A stretch of DNA of 11,611 nt, from contig JANWHO010000233.1 of assembly GCA_025450375.1 (NCBI GenBank), positions 1 through 11,611 on the forward strand, written 5' to 3'. Origin of the DNA: Chloroflexota bacterium (lineage in GTDB: Bacteria > Chloroflexota > UBA5177 > JANWHV01). The notes beneath the pieces were generated by a model that saw only the letters and a program-made list of their open reading frames with translations, was not told where the DNA came from and did no database searches. The translations under genes were made by a program, and so were the position numbers. Below are positions 1 through 6,789 of the stretch, one piece after another. Every line of letters begins with the position of its first letter. Positions within the stretch are counted from its first letter, which is position 1.

Positions 1-258
1 ATCGATCTTGGCGCGGTCATCGGCCCTGCACGCCTACTCACTCAAGAGGCCTCGCGCTTTATCCACGAGCAGCATGATCGTACTGGACTTCCCCGCTATG
101 CGGGCATCCGCTACACCTCGCGACTGGACCGCGCCTGGGAATGCTGGGCGGTGTTCGATGATCGCCTGCACCATCAGGTAACGCGCGTGGATGCAATTGG
201 CGCCCGCGATCCCGGTATGCGGGAAGCGGCGCGCCTGCTTGGCTTGAGGGTGTCGTGA
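1..258 (+). CDS. RES-domain protein, C-terminal fragment (toxin-like)
   Basis: This is the last 85 codons of an open frame that enters from the left edge and stops with TGA at 256-258. The segment around YAGIRYTSR...WECWAVF matches the C-terminal part of the RES fold, including the Ser after the IRY motif that gives the family its final S. RES proteins are usually toxins of type II Xre/MbcA-RES systems, where they break down or modify NAD+. The antitoxin normally lies directly upstream, which here would be outside the window, and the family's conserved Arg and Glu also lie upstream. Whether the complete gene is intact cannot be judged from this piece. Fold assignment is fairly sure; toxin function is inferred from the family. 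Confidence 0.75.
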   Translation: MDLGAVIGPARLLTQEASRFIHEQHDRTGLPRYAGIRYTSRLDRAWECWAVFDDRLHHQVTRVDAIGARDPGMREAARLLGLRVS

Positions 259-269
259 ATTGCCAAGCC

Positions 270-299
270 AAGACAGCGCCACCCGCCACCGGGTATGAT
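270..299 (+). promoter_or_regulatory. Candidate promoter for the tautomerase-hydrolase pair
   Basis: TATGAT at 294-299 is a good -10 box. AAGACA at 270-275, 18 bases upstream, is a weak -35 match (4 of 6). It lies in the 103-base gap between the RES gene and the tautomerase gene, so a start near 306 would give a leader of about 55 bases. This is a pattern match only. Confidence 0.3.
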
Positions 300-361
300 C
301 CCTCTTGGTTACGGCAGCGGTCGCGGCGGATCGCGGGAATCGGGAAAGGGCGTGAAAGACA

Positions 362-547
362 ATGCCGGAAGTGATCATCGAGTTGGCCGAGGGGAGAACC
401 CTTGACCAGAAACGGCGGCTGGTCCGCGAGATTACCCGCGCGGTGGTGGAAACCTGCGACGTGCAGCCCGATCAGGTGACGGTGATCATCCACGATAATC
501 CCAAGACGGATAAGGCAAAGGGCGGCGTATTGTTCGCCGATCGGTGA
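362..547 (+). CDS. 4-oxalocrotonate tautomerase family protein
   Basis: The 61-residue product has the length and pattern of the 4-OT family. After Met removal the N-terminus is Pro1, the catalytic base of these enzymes, followed by a beta strand, the LAEGR turn with Arg11, and an amphipathic helix (about residues 13-31). A second strand, VTVIIHD, and a short C-terminal tail follow. These proteins form hexamers of beta-alpha-beta units and catalyse keto-enol tautomerisation of oxo-acids. Arg39 of the classical enzyme is Thr here, so the substrate may differ from 4-oxalocrotonate. The stop is 7 bases before the hydrolase start, which suggests co-transcription. The ATG is preceded by a purine-rich GAAAGG stretch about 13 bases upstream. 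The family is clear; the substrate is unknown. Confidence 0.88.
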   Translation: MPEVIIELAEGRTLDQKRRLVREITRAVVETCDVQPDQVTVIIHDNPKTDKAKGGVLFADR

Positions 548-554
548 GAAGCCT

Positions 555-1385
555 ATGACCACGAGGACGGAGAGCGGGTATGCCCCGGTCAATGGCACCC
601 GCCTCTACTACGAGATCAGGGGCCAGGGGCATCCTCTCCTTTTCATCCATGCCGGAATCGCCGATTGCCGGATGTGGGATCCGCAATGGGAGGCGCTTGC
701 CAACCGCTTTACCTTGGTCCGCTTCGACATGCGGGGCTTTGGCCGTTCCGAGCAGCCAGAGGTGCCATGCTCGCTGACCGACGACCTGGCCAGCATGCTG
801 GCCTACATCGGGATCGACCGGCCTTTCGTGGTTGGTAGCTCGATGGGCGGCAGCGTGGCCCTCGACTTCGCCCTGGAATACCACGAGGACGTGGCGGCTC
901 TGATAACCGTGGGCGGTGGGGTCAGTGGGTACCGGCATACCGACCCCAGTACTCTGGCCCAGTGGGAGGCCATTGATGCCGCCCTGGCCCGCGGCGATCA
1001 GGCGGAAGCGGTCGAGCTAGAAGTGAGGATGTGGGTGGATGGCGTGGGACGGACGCCGGCCGATGTGTCGCCTTCCGTGCGCGAGCGGGTCCGAGAAATG
1101 GACCTCGCCCTGATTCAGCGGAACGAGCCGGAGCTTGAGACGAAAGAGATTGAACCGCCCGCCATTGGCCGGCTGGGGGAGATCACCGTCCCAACTCTGG
1201 TAGTGGTGGGGCGGCACGACCAACCAGGGATCCTGGAATCGGCGGATCTTTTAGCAAGCGGCATCAAGGGCGCCCGAAAGGTGGAGTTGCCGGATACCGC
1301 CCACCTCCCGAGCCTGGAGGCCCCGGATCGGTTTAACGCGCTGTTGGTGGAGTTCTTAACGGGGATTCAATCCACCGACTCATAG
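555..1385 (+). CDS. Alpha/beta hydrolase (enol-lactonase / esterase-like)
   Basis: The 276-residue protein has the full alpha/beta-hydrolase signature. LLFIHAG at 28-34 is the oxyanion strand-loop (HAG instead of the usual HGG). GSSMG at 94-98 is the nucleophile elbow with Ser96. Asp222 in VVVGRHD is the likely acid, and His250 in DTAHLPSLE completes the triad. A cap region lies at about 125-200. There is no signal peptide or membrane segment, so it is probably cytosolic. The layout resembles 3-oxoadipate enol-lactonase (PcaD-like) and related carboxylesterases. Its position right after a 4-OT-family gene would suit a hydrolase-tautomerase pair acting on oxo-acid or ring-cleavage intermediates, but that is inference. 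Its last 19 bases overlap the 3' end of the convergent ABM gene. Confidence 0.9.
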   Translation: MTTRTESGYAPVNGTRLYYEIRGQGHPLLFIHAGIADCRMWDPQWEALANRFTLVRFDMRGFGRSEQPEVPCSLTDDLASMLAYIGIDRPFVVGSSMGGSVALDFALEYHEDVAALITVGGGVSGYRHTDPSTLAQWEAIDAALARGDQAEAVELEVRMWVDGVGRTPADVSPSVRERVREMDLALIQRNEPELETKEIEPPAIGRLGEITVPTLVVVGRHDQPGILESADLLASGIKGARKVELPDTAHLPSLEAPDRFNALLVEFLTGIQSTDS

Positions 1386-1657
1386 GTTTCCAGGCGGGCG
1401 GTGGGCGCATCGGGCCCGCCCGGGCCCTGATGGGCCTGGCGGAAGGACTCACTTTTGCTCCAGGCGCCGAAGGCGGCTTGCGTCTCCCATTGAGTGATGG
1501 CGAGATAATCCCGCGGGTCGCCTTCGCGGGTGCTCCTGAGGAACTGAAAGCCCAAGAATCCTGGGATGCCTTGCAAATTACCGGCGTGGGTATACGCCCG
1601 TTCCAGATGTTCGGCGGCCCCGGCGGGCGCGGTAATCCAGTTGATCGCGACAAACAC
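1367..1657 (-). CDS. ABM-fold monooxygenase, IsdG/MhuD-like
   Basis: This 96-residue protein has a ferredoxin-like ABM fold. Asn6 lies in the first strand (FVAIN), PGFLGFQFLR forms the second, DYLAITQWE the third, and a helix AAFGAWSKSESFRQAHQ follows. Asn6, Trp66 and His76 fall at the spacing of the catalytic Asn-Trp-His of staphylococcal IsdG/IsdI-type heme-degrading monooxygenases. The many HmoA/HmoB-like relatives share this pattern, and not all of them are proven heme oxygenases. The start is GTG at 1655-1657, with a GAAAGGGG SD 6 bases upstream. Only 16 bases separate it from the stop of the MMPL gene, so the two are probably co-transcribed. Family assignment is good; heme as substrate is inferred. 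Confidence 0.8.
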   Translation of the reverse strand: MFVAINWITAPAGAAEHLERAYTHAGNLQGIPGFLGFQFLRSTREGDPRDYLAITQWETQAAFGAWSKSESFRQAHQGPGGPDAPTARLETYESVD

Positions 1658-1673
1658 AGAGTGCCCCTTTCAC

Positions 1674-3926
1674 CTACGCAACGTAACGGCTGCCGGAATC
1701 GCCGTCGCGATCCGGAAAATTGGAGCCCAGGAGGGACCGGAGGTGTCGCGGTAGCCACCAGTTCCAGTCACCCAGGACGCGCATGGTGGCGGGCACAAGG
1801 AGACAGCGGATCAAGGTGGCGTCGAGGAGGATGGCGAAGGCCAGCCCCAGCCCCACGGCCTTGACCAAGACGATATCGGTAAAGGCAAAGCTGCCGGCCA
1901 CCACCACCAGGATAAGAGCGGCGCTGGTGACGATGCGCCCCGTCCGCTCCAGTCCGTAGGCCACGCTGGCGGCGTTGTTTTGGGTGCGGATGAACTGCTC
2001 CCGCATGCGGCTGAGGAGGAACACCTCATAGTCCATCGAGAGGCCGAACAGGGTACAAAACATGATAATCGGGGTGATCTCATCCACATAGCCGGTGGGG
2101 CTAAAATTGAGCAGGCCGCTGAGATGGCCTTCCTGAAACACCCAGACCACGGCCCCATAGGCGCCCAACAAACTGAGCGCGTTCATCAGCACCGCTTTGA
2201 GAGGAAGGATCACCGACCGGAGCATAACCAGGAGCACCAGATACGTGACTATCACCACGAAGGCGATGCAGAGTGGGAATTGGCTGTAGAGGTTGGTCAG
2301 GTAATCCATTACTCCGGCATTGAAGCCGCCTACGTCGCGATGCAGTCCCGCGCCCAGGGGAACCGCCCGCACCTGGCTCACCAGGTGCTCCAGCTGTTGC
2401 TCGCTCTGGCCTGGGGTGGGCGGCAGCACGATCACCGTGGCGTTCCGCGCCGCGTACAGGCGGAGGGAGGCGGGAGGAATGGCGCCGCCGGCCAGGCTGG
2501 TGAGGGCGACAAAGCGGGCCCGTGAGATTCCAGGGGCCAGGGAAAGCAGACTCTTGACGGCGGCGGAACGCACCCCCGGCAAGCGACTCAGGGTTTGCGC
2601 GTACTCATAGAAGGCCCCGGCGCGGCTTTGGGTAAGCAAGGTACCCGTGCCGTAGACTACCACCACCACCGGGTCGTCCTTCTGCTGGTCGAATTGCTGG
2701 TTCAGAAGGTCGAATCCCTGCCGTGAGGGGACGCTCTTGGGGAGAATCGTGGCATCGGGCACGTTCAGATGCAGCATCCGGACCGGGAGCGCGAGGATGG
2801 CCACCACGACCAGTACGCCGGCGATCACCGGCCAGGGGCGACGCATTACCACCGAGGCCAGGGCATGCCAGAAACGGCTATTGGCGTTGGTGCGCCAGGG
2901 GACGATGGGCAAGGCATCAACCCGAGGCCCCAGGATGGAGAGGAGCGCGGGCAATAGGGTGAGCGCGGCGATCACCGAGATGAGGACGACCAGACTGCCG
3001 CCCATGCCGATCGAGCGGAGGGCTGGAGAACGAAAGATCAGGAGACCGGCCAGCCCGATCATCACCGTGACCCCGGAAAACAGCACCGCCCGCCCAGCGC
3101 TTCCCACGGCGATCGCCACCGCCTCCTCGACTGGGCGCCGATGGACCTCCTCGCGGAAACGGCTGACCACGAAGAGCGCGTAGTCGATCCCCACTCCCAG
3201 CCCAATCATGGTGGTGACGTTGAGGGCGAAAACCGAGGTATCGACATGCTGAGCGACGAAATAGAGCACGGCCAACGTAGCCGCCACCGAAACAGCGCCC
3301 GTGATGATCGGCACCGCCGAGGCGACCAGTGTACCGAAGATCGTGACCAGCAGGATGAGCGCGATCGGGAAGGTGTAGCGTTCGACTTTCGCCAAATCGG
3401 ACCCGGAGACCGTCTGCATATCGCCAAAAACCGCGCCATCCCCGGCGACCAGCACTCGCAGGACTGGACTGTGGATGGTGGCCCGAACTGTCGGCACCAA
3501 ACCCTGCACCAGATCGAAGCTGACCGTGTAGTCCAGGATGGCCAGGGCCGAGTGACCGTCATTCGAGATCATCCGCTGGTCCAGGACCGAGGGGAGATGA
3601 TTATAGTAGGTGTCGATCCGTGAAACGTCCTGGAGATGCGCGGCGGGAACCAACGCGGCCCGCATGGCCTGCTGGAATCTGGGGTCGGTAGCTCGGAGGG
3701 TAGGACTGGTAAAAATCACGGTCAGGCTACTGGGAGGGACGCCCAGATCGGAAACCAGGAGGTTGGTGGCCCGATCCGATTCGCTGGTCCCGTTGGCGAA
3801 ACCGCCGCCCTTGAGCACACTGCTTACCTGTGGCACGAAGGGCGCGCTCAGGGCCAAGACCAGCAGCCACACGGCCAGCACGACCCAGCGGGCGTGGTAC
3901 ATTGCCCGACCCAGTCGCTCAAACAC
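1674..3926 (-). CDS. MMPL/RND-family membrane transporter
   Basis: This is a protein of about 750 residues with duplicated RND/MMPL architecture. The first membrane helix (WVVLAVWLLVLALSAPFV) is followed by an external domain with the GGGF and LLVSDLG motifs typical of MMPL proteins. Helices at about 185-335 come next, then a linker, helix 7 at about 370-385, a second external domain, and helices at about 550-720. Both proton-relay motifs are present: GIDYALFVVSRFREE (Asp248-Tyr249) and LSMDYEVFLLSRMRE (Asp632-Tyr633). Such proteins export lipids or small hydrophobic molecules using the proton gradient. I chose GTG at 3924-3926 because GGAG lies 9 bases upstream and MFERLGR is the usual family N-terminus. 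An upstream TTG at 3939-3941 would add 5 residues but lacks an SD. The substrate is unknown. Confidence 0.93.
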   Translation of the reverse strand: MFERLGRAMYHARWVVLAVWLLVLALSAPFVPQVSSVLKGGGFANGTSESDRATNLLVSDLGVPPSSLTVIFTSPTLRATDPRFQQAMRAALVPAAHLQDVSRIDTYYNHLPSVLDQRMISNDGHSALAILDYTVSFDLVQGLVPTVRATIHSPVLRVLVAGDGAVFGDMQTVSGSDLAKVERYTFPIALILLVTIFGTLVASAVPIITGAVSVAATLAVLYFVAQHVDTSVFALNVTTMIGLGVGIDYALFVVSRFREEVHRRPVEEAVAIAVGSAGRAVLFSGVTVMIGLAGLLIFRSPALRSIGMGGSLVVLISVIAALTLLPALLSILGPRVDALPIVPWRTNANSRFWHALASVVMRRPWPVIAGVLVVVAILALPVRMLHLNVPDATILPKSVPSRQGFDLLNQQFDQQKDDPVVVVVYGTGTLLTQSRAGAFYEYAQTLSRLPGVRSAAVKSLLSLAPGISRARFVALTSLAGGAIPPASLRLYAARNATVIVLPPTPGQSEQQLEHLVSQVRAVPLGAGLHRDVGGFNAGVMDYLTNLYSQFPLCIAFVVIVTYLVLLVMLRSVILPLKAVLMNALSLLGAYGAVVWVFQEGHLSGLLNFSPTGYVDEITPIIMFCTLFGLSMDYEVFLLSRMREQFIRTQNNAASVAYGLERTGRIVTSAALILVVVAGSFAFTDIVLVKAVGLGLAFAILLDATLIRCLLVPATMRVLGDWNWWLPRHLRSLLGSNFPDRDGDSGSRYVA

Positions 3927-3955
3927 TCGCGATCTCTCCAAGGAAATGGGATGTC

Positions 3956-3969
3956 TGTCCCTGAGGACA
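3956..3969. promoter_or_regulatory. Small palindrome upstream of MMPL gene (possible operator)
   Basis: TGTCC-CTGA-GGACA is a perfect 5+5 inverted repeat, 30 bases upstream of the transporter start. MMPL genes are often controlled by TetR- or MarR-type repressors that bind palindromes of this size. No regulator gene is nearby, and a repeat this short can occur by chance. The rest of 3927-4105 shows no gene and no convincing -35/-10 pair on the minus strand. Confidence 0.25.
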
Positions 3970-4105
3970 CTGATAGCCGTGCCCTCTATCCATACTATTG
4001 CTCTTTTGGCCCCTTTGCTAGTGGCTCATAGTGTACCCGGTTGCGTGCCAGGCCACGGTAGACAGGGAGCCGTGGGAGAGGGGCGGGCGCGAAGACCAGG
4101 CCCGG

Positions 4106-4122
4106 GGCCGCGGAGCGCGGCC
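4106..4122 (-). terminator. Stem-loop after tRNA-Thr (possible terminator or processing hairpin)
   Basis: This is a perfect 7-bp GC stem (GGCCGCG/CGCGGCC) with a 3-base loop, 16 bases beyond the tRNA 3' end in the direction of transcription. No T tract follows, so it is not a textbook intrinsic terminator. It may mark the transcript end or protect it from exonucleases. Confidence 0.4.
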
Positions 4123-4138
4123 AATCAGATGGAAAGGG

Positions 4139-4211
4139 AGCCGACGAGCAGGCTCGAACTGCTGACCTGCTGTTTACGAAACAGCTGCTCTGCCAACTGA
4201 GCTACGTCGGC
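4139..4211 (-). tRNA. tRNA-Thr (anticodon CGU)
   Basis: The 73-base minus-strand sequence folds into a complete cloverleaf. The acceptor stem GCCGACG/CGTCGGC has 7 perfect pairs, the D stem is GCTC/GAGC, and the anticodon stem is GCTGT/ACAGC with loop TTCGTAA, giving anticodon CGT. The T arm is AGCAG-TTCGAGC-CTGCT. The discriminator base is T. The 3' CCA is not encoded, since CCC follows, so a nucleotidyltransferase must add it. CGU reads the ACG codon. A strong promoter lies directly upstream. Confidence 0.97.
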
Positions 4212-4245
4212 ATGGGACCACCTGGTTGCGTGCCCCGCCTTGAAA

Positions 4246-4274
4246 AGTATAGGCAGGGGATAGGCTGCTGTCAA
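4246..4274 (-). promoter_or_regulatory. Sigma-70-type promoter of tRNA-Thr
   Basis: On the minus strand TTGACA (4269-4274) is followed after exactly 17 bases by TATACT (4246-4251). This is a perfect -35 and a 5-of-6 -10. The predicted start near 4239 leaves a 5' leader of about 28 bases before the mature tRNA. The same two hexamers with the same spacing precede the tRNA-Phe gene at 11398-11426. Confidence 0.88.
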
Positions 4275-4335
4275 TGAGCACGCGAGCTTTGTATGCTTTA
4301 ATCACTTGCGTGTGGTCACTCAGGAGCAAATACAG

Positions 4336-4809
4336 ATGGCGCCGCTCATTCGTCCCTTGGCTGAGAGCGAGATGCCGCTCCTCCGCCGCCTGCTGGCCGA
4401 CTATCTTCTCGAATGGGATCCGTCCGCCGACCCAGCCGGCTACTGGCACGACGACTATATCGCGGCTTTTCGGGCTGGGCTGGCGGCCGGCACACTGGCG
4501 ATTCTCCTCCTCTGGTCCGACGCGCCGGATGACGGTGAGCCTCTTGGATGTGCTATAGCGCGGATTGAGAGAGCCTGGTACCGTGCGGGTGACCTCACGG
4601 GAATCGTGGAGGAGTTCTATATTACTCCGGCATATCGGAGGCACGGTCATGGGCGCGCGCTGGCCGAGGCGATATTCGCCCAGCTGCGGCGCATGGGCGC
4701 CACGGTGATCACGGCCCAGGTGCTGCGGGAAAACACGCGGGCCCTCCACTTCTGGCAGGGGATTGGGATGAGTATCGAGGTCTATCAACTTTACCGGTTG
4801 GCCACCTGA
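4336..4809 (+). CDS. GNAT-family N-acetyltransferase
   Basis: The 157-residue product carries the acetyl-CoA binding core of GNAT enzymes. The beta-4 strand IVEEFYITPAYR leads into the pyrophosphate loop R102-H-G-H-G-R107 (the Q/R-x-x-G-x-G/A motif A). A helix ALAEAIFAQLRRMG follows, and then motif B with N133 and ALHFWQGIGM. It should transfer an acetyl group from acetyl-CoA to an amine; the substrate cannot be told. I chose ATG 4336 because AGGAG lies 9 bases upstream. An in-frame TTG at 4306 would add 10 residues without an SD. The gene starts about 60 bases beyond the divergent tRNA-Thr promoter. It is monocistronic or weakly linked to the next gene. Confidence 0.9.
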   Translation: MAPLIRPLAESEMPLLRRLLADYLLEWDPSADPAGYWHDDYIAAFRAGLAAGTLAILLLWSDAPDDGEPLGCAIARIERAWYRAGDLTGIVEEFYITPAYRRHGHGRALAEAIFAQLRRMGATVITAQVLRENTRALHFWQGIGMSIEVYQLYRLAT

Positions 4810-4898
4810 TCCACGTCATGCCCGCCCCGCCATTCCCCTCAATTCGGGTGCCTGGCCCGGTTCGTGGATACCCCCCGAATGGGGCTTGTGACACCACC

Positions 4899-4904
4899 TA
4901 CAAT
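4899..4904 (+). promoter_or_regulatory. Candidate -10 box for CoA-binding gene
   Basis: TACAAT (4899-4904) is a good -10 hexamer in the 188-base gap before the CoA-binding gene. It sits in the only AT-rich stretch there and is followed by AAAAGGAG. No acceptable -35 exists at 16-18 bases; TTGTGA at 4886-4891 is too close. The assignment is weak. Confidence 0.25.
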
Positions 4905-4997
4905 AAAAGGAGAGGCGGGCACTCACCGATCGAGATCTCGCCCCACGTACGAACCAAGAAATATCCCCGGCTGGTTCCGGGTTCCGGAGGAACGTGG

Positions 4998-5459
4998 ATG
5001 GAAAACCCTTCAGACGCTCGGGTCGCCCTGCTGTTGCGCACCGCCCATCGCATTGCCATTGTGGGCCTTTCCAGCAAGCCGGAGCGACCCAGCTATAACG
5101 TGGCTCGTTATCTGCTGGATCATGGGTACGAGGTGATTCCGGTCAATCCCCACGAGCAGGAAGTATTGGGCCGCCAGGCCTATGCCAGATTGGCCGACGT
5201 ACCGGGAACGATCGACGTGGTAGACATCTTTCGCCGGCCCAAGTTCGTCCCGGGCGTGGTAGCTGAGGCGGTGGCGGCGGGTGTCGGAGCCATATGGACC
5301 CAACTGGGGGTGATCAGCGAGGAGGGGGCGGTCCTTGCGGCCGCGCACGGGCTCACCATGGTCATGGACCGCTGCATGGAAGTAGAGCATGCCCGCCTGG
5401 TCCTCCATGGGGCTCGCTTCCAGGCGGACGCGGGACCACCGCTCGCGGTGCCGGCCTGA
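4998..5459 (+). CDS. CoA-binding domain protein (YccU-like)
   Basis: The 153-residue protein is a single Rossmann-type CoA_binding domain, of usual length for the YccU family. IAIVGLSSKPERPSYNVARYL (19-40) is the nucleotide-binding loop and helix. HGYEVIPVNPHEQEVLG forms the second strand, and VDIFRRP the next segment. AIWTQLGVISEEG and VMDRCMEVEHARL complete the family pattern, with Cys126 in the conserved D-R-C-M-x-x-E-H motif. These are cytosolic proteins of unproven function that bind CoA or related nucleotides. The start is ATG 4998 with GGAGG 7 bases upstream. The open frame reaches back to 4818, but that part looks non-coding. Confidence 0.92.
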   Translation: MENPSDARVALLLRTAHRIAIVGLSSKPERPSYNVARYLLDHGYEVIPVNPHEQEVLGRQAYARLADVPGTIDVVDIFRRPKFVPGVVAEAVAAGVGAIWTQLGVISEEGAVLAAAHGLTMVMDRCMEVEHARLVLHGARFQADAGPPLAVPA

Positions 5460-5516
5460 ACGCGGCGGGAATGTCCAGCGCCACGGAAGAGTATGGGCAA
5501 CGGAAGAGAACCAGCG

Positions 5517-5636
5517 ATGACGCATGAAATCATGGTGCGGTCGCCCCGTTTGGCCCAGATTCCGCTGACCCAGGAAGTGACGGCGCCCTGGCCAACAGTC
5601 TTATCGCGGCTATGGCCTCTACGCGCCGACCAGTAG
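5517..5636 (+). CDS. Possible small ORF (39 codons), unrecognised
   Basis: An ATG-initiated frame encodes 39 residues between the CoA-binding gene and the convergent DinB-fold gene, overlapping the end of the latter by 18 bases. A weak SD (GGAAGAGAA) lies about 7 bases upstream. The first two thirds have the GC-rich third positions of local genes and the last third does not. I recognise no family. It may be a real microprotein, a gene remnant or chance. Apart from this, 5460-5618 shows nothing. Confidence 0.2.
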   Translation: MTHEIMVRSPRLAQIPLTQEVTAPWPTVLSRLWPLRADQ

Positions 5637-6425
5637 CGCCTGTTCCGCCTCCAATGCCTCTTGGGCGATGTGCTTCGGGGTGGTGGGAAGGGCGTCACTG
5701 TCAAACAGCATCACATTCGCCCACTCCGAGTGAGCCAGGGCCTCGGCCAGGCGAGCGCGCATCCTCCGGTTCGCCTCCGTATAGCGGGCGACCGGCTGAT
5801 CCGGTAGCGGTTCATCGAGCCATATGGAGTAGAACAACTCGGTCGCCGCCAGGTGGCGTAGGATCCGACGCAGGCTCCAGCCACCGTCCGGGGGCATCCA
5901 GTCGAGTTGATCCTCGGCTAGCCGGCTCGCGCGCCGCGCGACCATTTCCACGGCCAGGTCGATGCGCCACAGCCAGGCAGCGAGCTCGGCGGCATTCAGC
6001 GGCGCGCGGTCCTCGTCCAGGGTGACGGCGGAGCCGACCCAGCCGTCCGTCGGAGTTGGAAAAACGCCTGCGAGCTGCCAATCAAGCCACTGATCGATCT
6101 GGTTCAGGTGATCGAGCGCATGGTCCAGCACGCGGCGCAGGATCTTTCGGGGTGTATAGGTGTAGCCGGGCAGACTGGCCACCACTTCCGCCGCCGGATC
6201 ATGGGCGAGCAGCCGTTGCAGATAGGGGCGCGCGGCGGCGTGGGCCGCTCTCAGATGCGTGGCGGCATCGACTGGCATCGGCAGCGCGGCGAGCGCCAGC
6301 CGCGCCTCCCGATGGGCGACATCGCATAACCGCGCTCCGTCCAGGCGCGCGGCGCCCGACAGAATGTTCGCTCGCGATGCGTCCAATTTCTCCAGCCATG
6401 CTTGACCTGCCAGGGCAATGATCAT
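5619..6425 (-). CDS. DinB-fold (DinB/YfiT-like) metal-binding protein
   Basis: The 268-residue protein is mostly alpha helical and resembles DinB/YfiT-type four-helix-bundle proteins. Two similar segments stand out: RKILRRVLDHALDHLNQIDQWL (93-114, with His102 and His106) and WSLRRILRHLAATELFYSIWL (183-203, with His191). His residues at such positions form the divalent-metal site of this superfamily. Relatives include bacillithiol- or mycothiol-dependent S-transferases, but most are uncharacterised. The start is ATG 6423-6425 with GGAG 8 bases upstream. The frame stays open to a GTG at 6479 with no SD. It follows the broken cupin gene by about 98 bases on the same strand. The fold is likely; the function is unknown. 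Confidence 0.72.
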   Translation of the reverse strand: MIIALAGQAWLEKLDASRANILSGAARLDGARLCDVAHREARLALAALPMPVDAATHLRAAHAAARPYLQRLLAHDPAAEVVASLPGYTYTPRKILRRVLDHALDHLNQIDQWLDWQLAGVFPTPTDGWVGSAVTLDEDRAPLNAAELAAWLWRIDLAVEMVARRASRLAEDQLDWMPPDGGWSLRRILRHLAATELFYSIWLDEPLPDQPVARYTEANRRMRARLAEALAHSEWANVMLFDSDALPTTPKHIAQEALEAEQALLVGA

Positions 6426-6523
6426 CGTGTTTCTCCATCGAACAGCACGGAATCCCTCGTTGCCCATGAATCGTAGCACGCGAAGGTTTCGACACCGACC
6501 GAAGCATGGTCAAAAAGTGCTTC

Positions 6524-6789
6524 TTAGTCCAGCATGGAAATGAGCGGCTGGTCATCGGCCAGCGGATAGAAGGCAATGAAGACCGCTGTCTCCGTGTTGG
6601 ACGCATTATCGAACCGGGCGATCGTGACGCCAGACGGCTCATGGAAAACACTTCCGGCCCGCAAGGTCGTCGCGGACTGCCCATCGATCTGGAGCGTGAT
6701 CTCGCCCTCCACGACATAGCCAATGACGCCGCCCGGATGGCAATGGCGGCCCGTGCGCTGGGCCGGTTGCAAATCGATACGATGCGCTC
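6524..6789 (-). pseudogene. Cupin-domain gene, 5'-truncated
   Basis: The minus-strand frame from about 6789 to the stop at 6524 encodes a cupin core. It reads RIDLQPAQRTGRHCHPGG, then VIGYVVEGEITLQIDG with the GxxxHxH-type first motif, then LRAGSVFHEPSGVTIARFDN and IAFYP. The N-terminal section usual in this family is missing. No SD-led start exists: the only in-frame candidate is a TTG at 6770-6772, after the conserved part has begun. The first conserved residues coincide with the point where similarity of the upstream MBL-fold gene ends, in another frame. I infer that a deletion fused the two genes, leaving this piece probably untranslated or poorly translated. Confidence 0.62.

Noticed and set aside
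1430..1864. Plus-strand open frame across the ABM and MMPL gene ends
   Set aside because: It is antisense to two well-supported genes, has no SD, and its composition is typical of a GC-rich shadow frame.
1980..3623. Several plus-strand frames opposite the MMPL gene, rich in His, Gln and Asp
   Set aside because: They are mirror frames of a strongly recognised membrane protein and no domain is recognisable.
4890..4900. GACACCACCTA shared with the tRNA-Phe promoter region at 11400-11410
   Set aside because: Eleven bases is short, the flanks differ, and at the first site it is not placed as a promoter element. Probably chance.
4818..4997. N-terminal extension of the CoA-binding protein
   Set aside because: The SD-led ATG at 4998 gives the normal family length, and the extension is Pro/Arg-rich with a promoter-like AT stretch inside.
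6199..6780. Continuation of the MBL frame on the minus strand for about 190 codons
   Set aside because: It runs out of frame through the cupin and DinB genes, is rich in Arg/Ser/Ala from frame shadowing, and shows no family motif.
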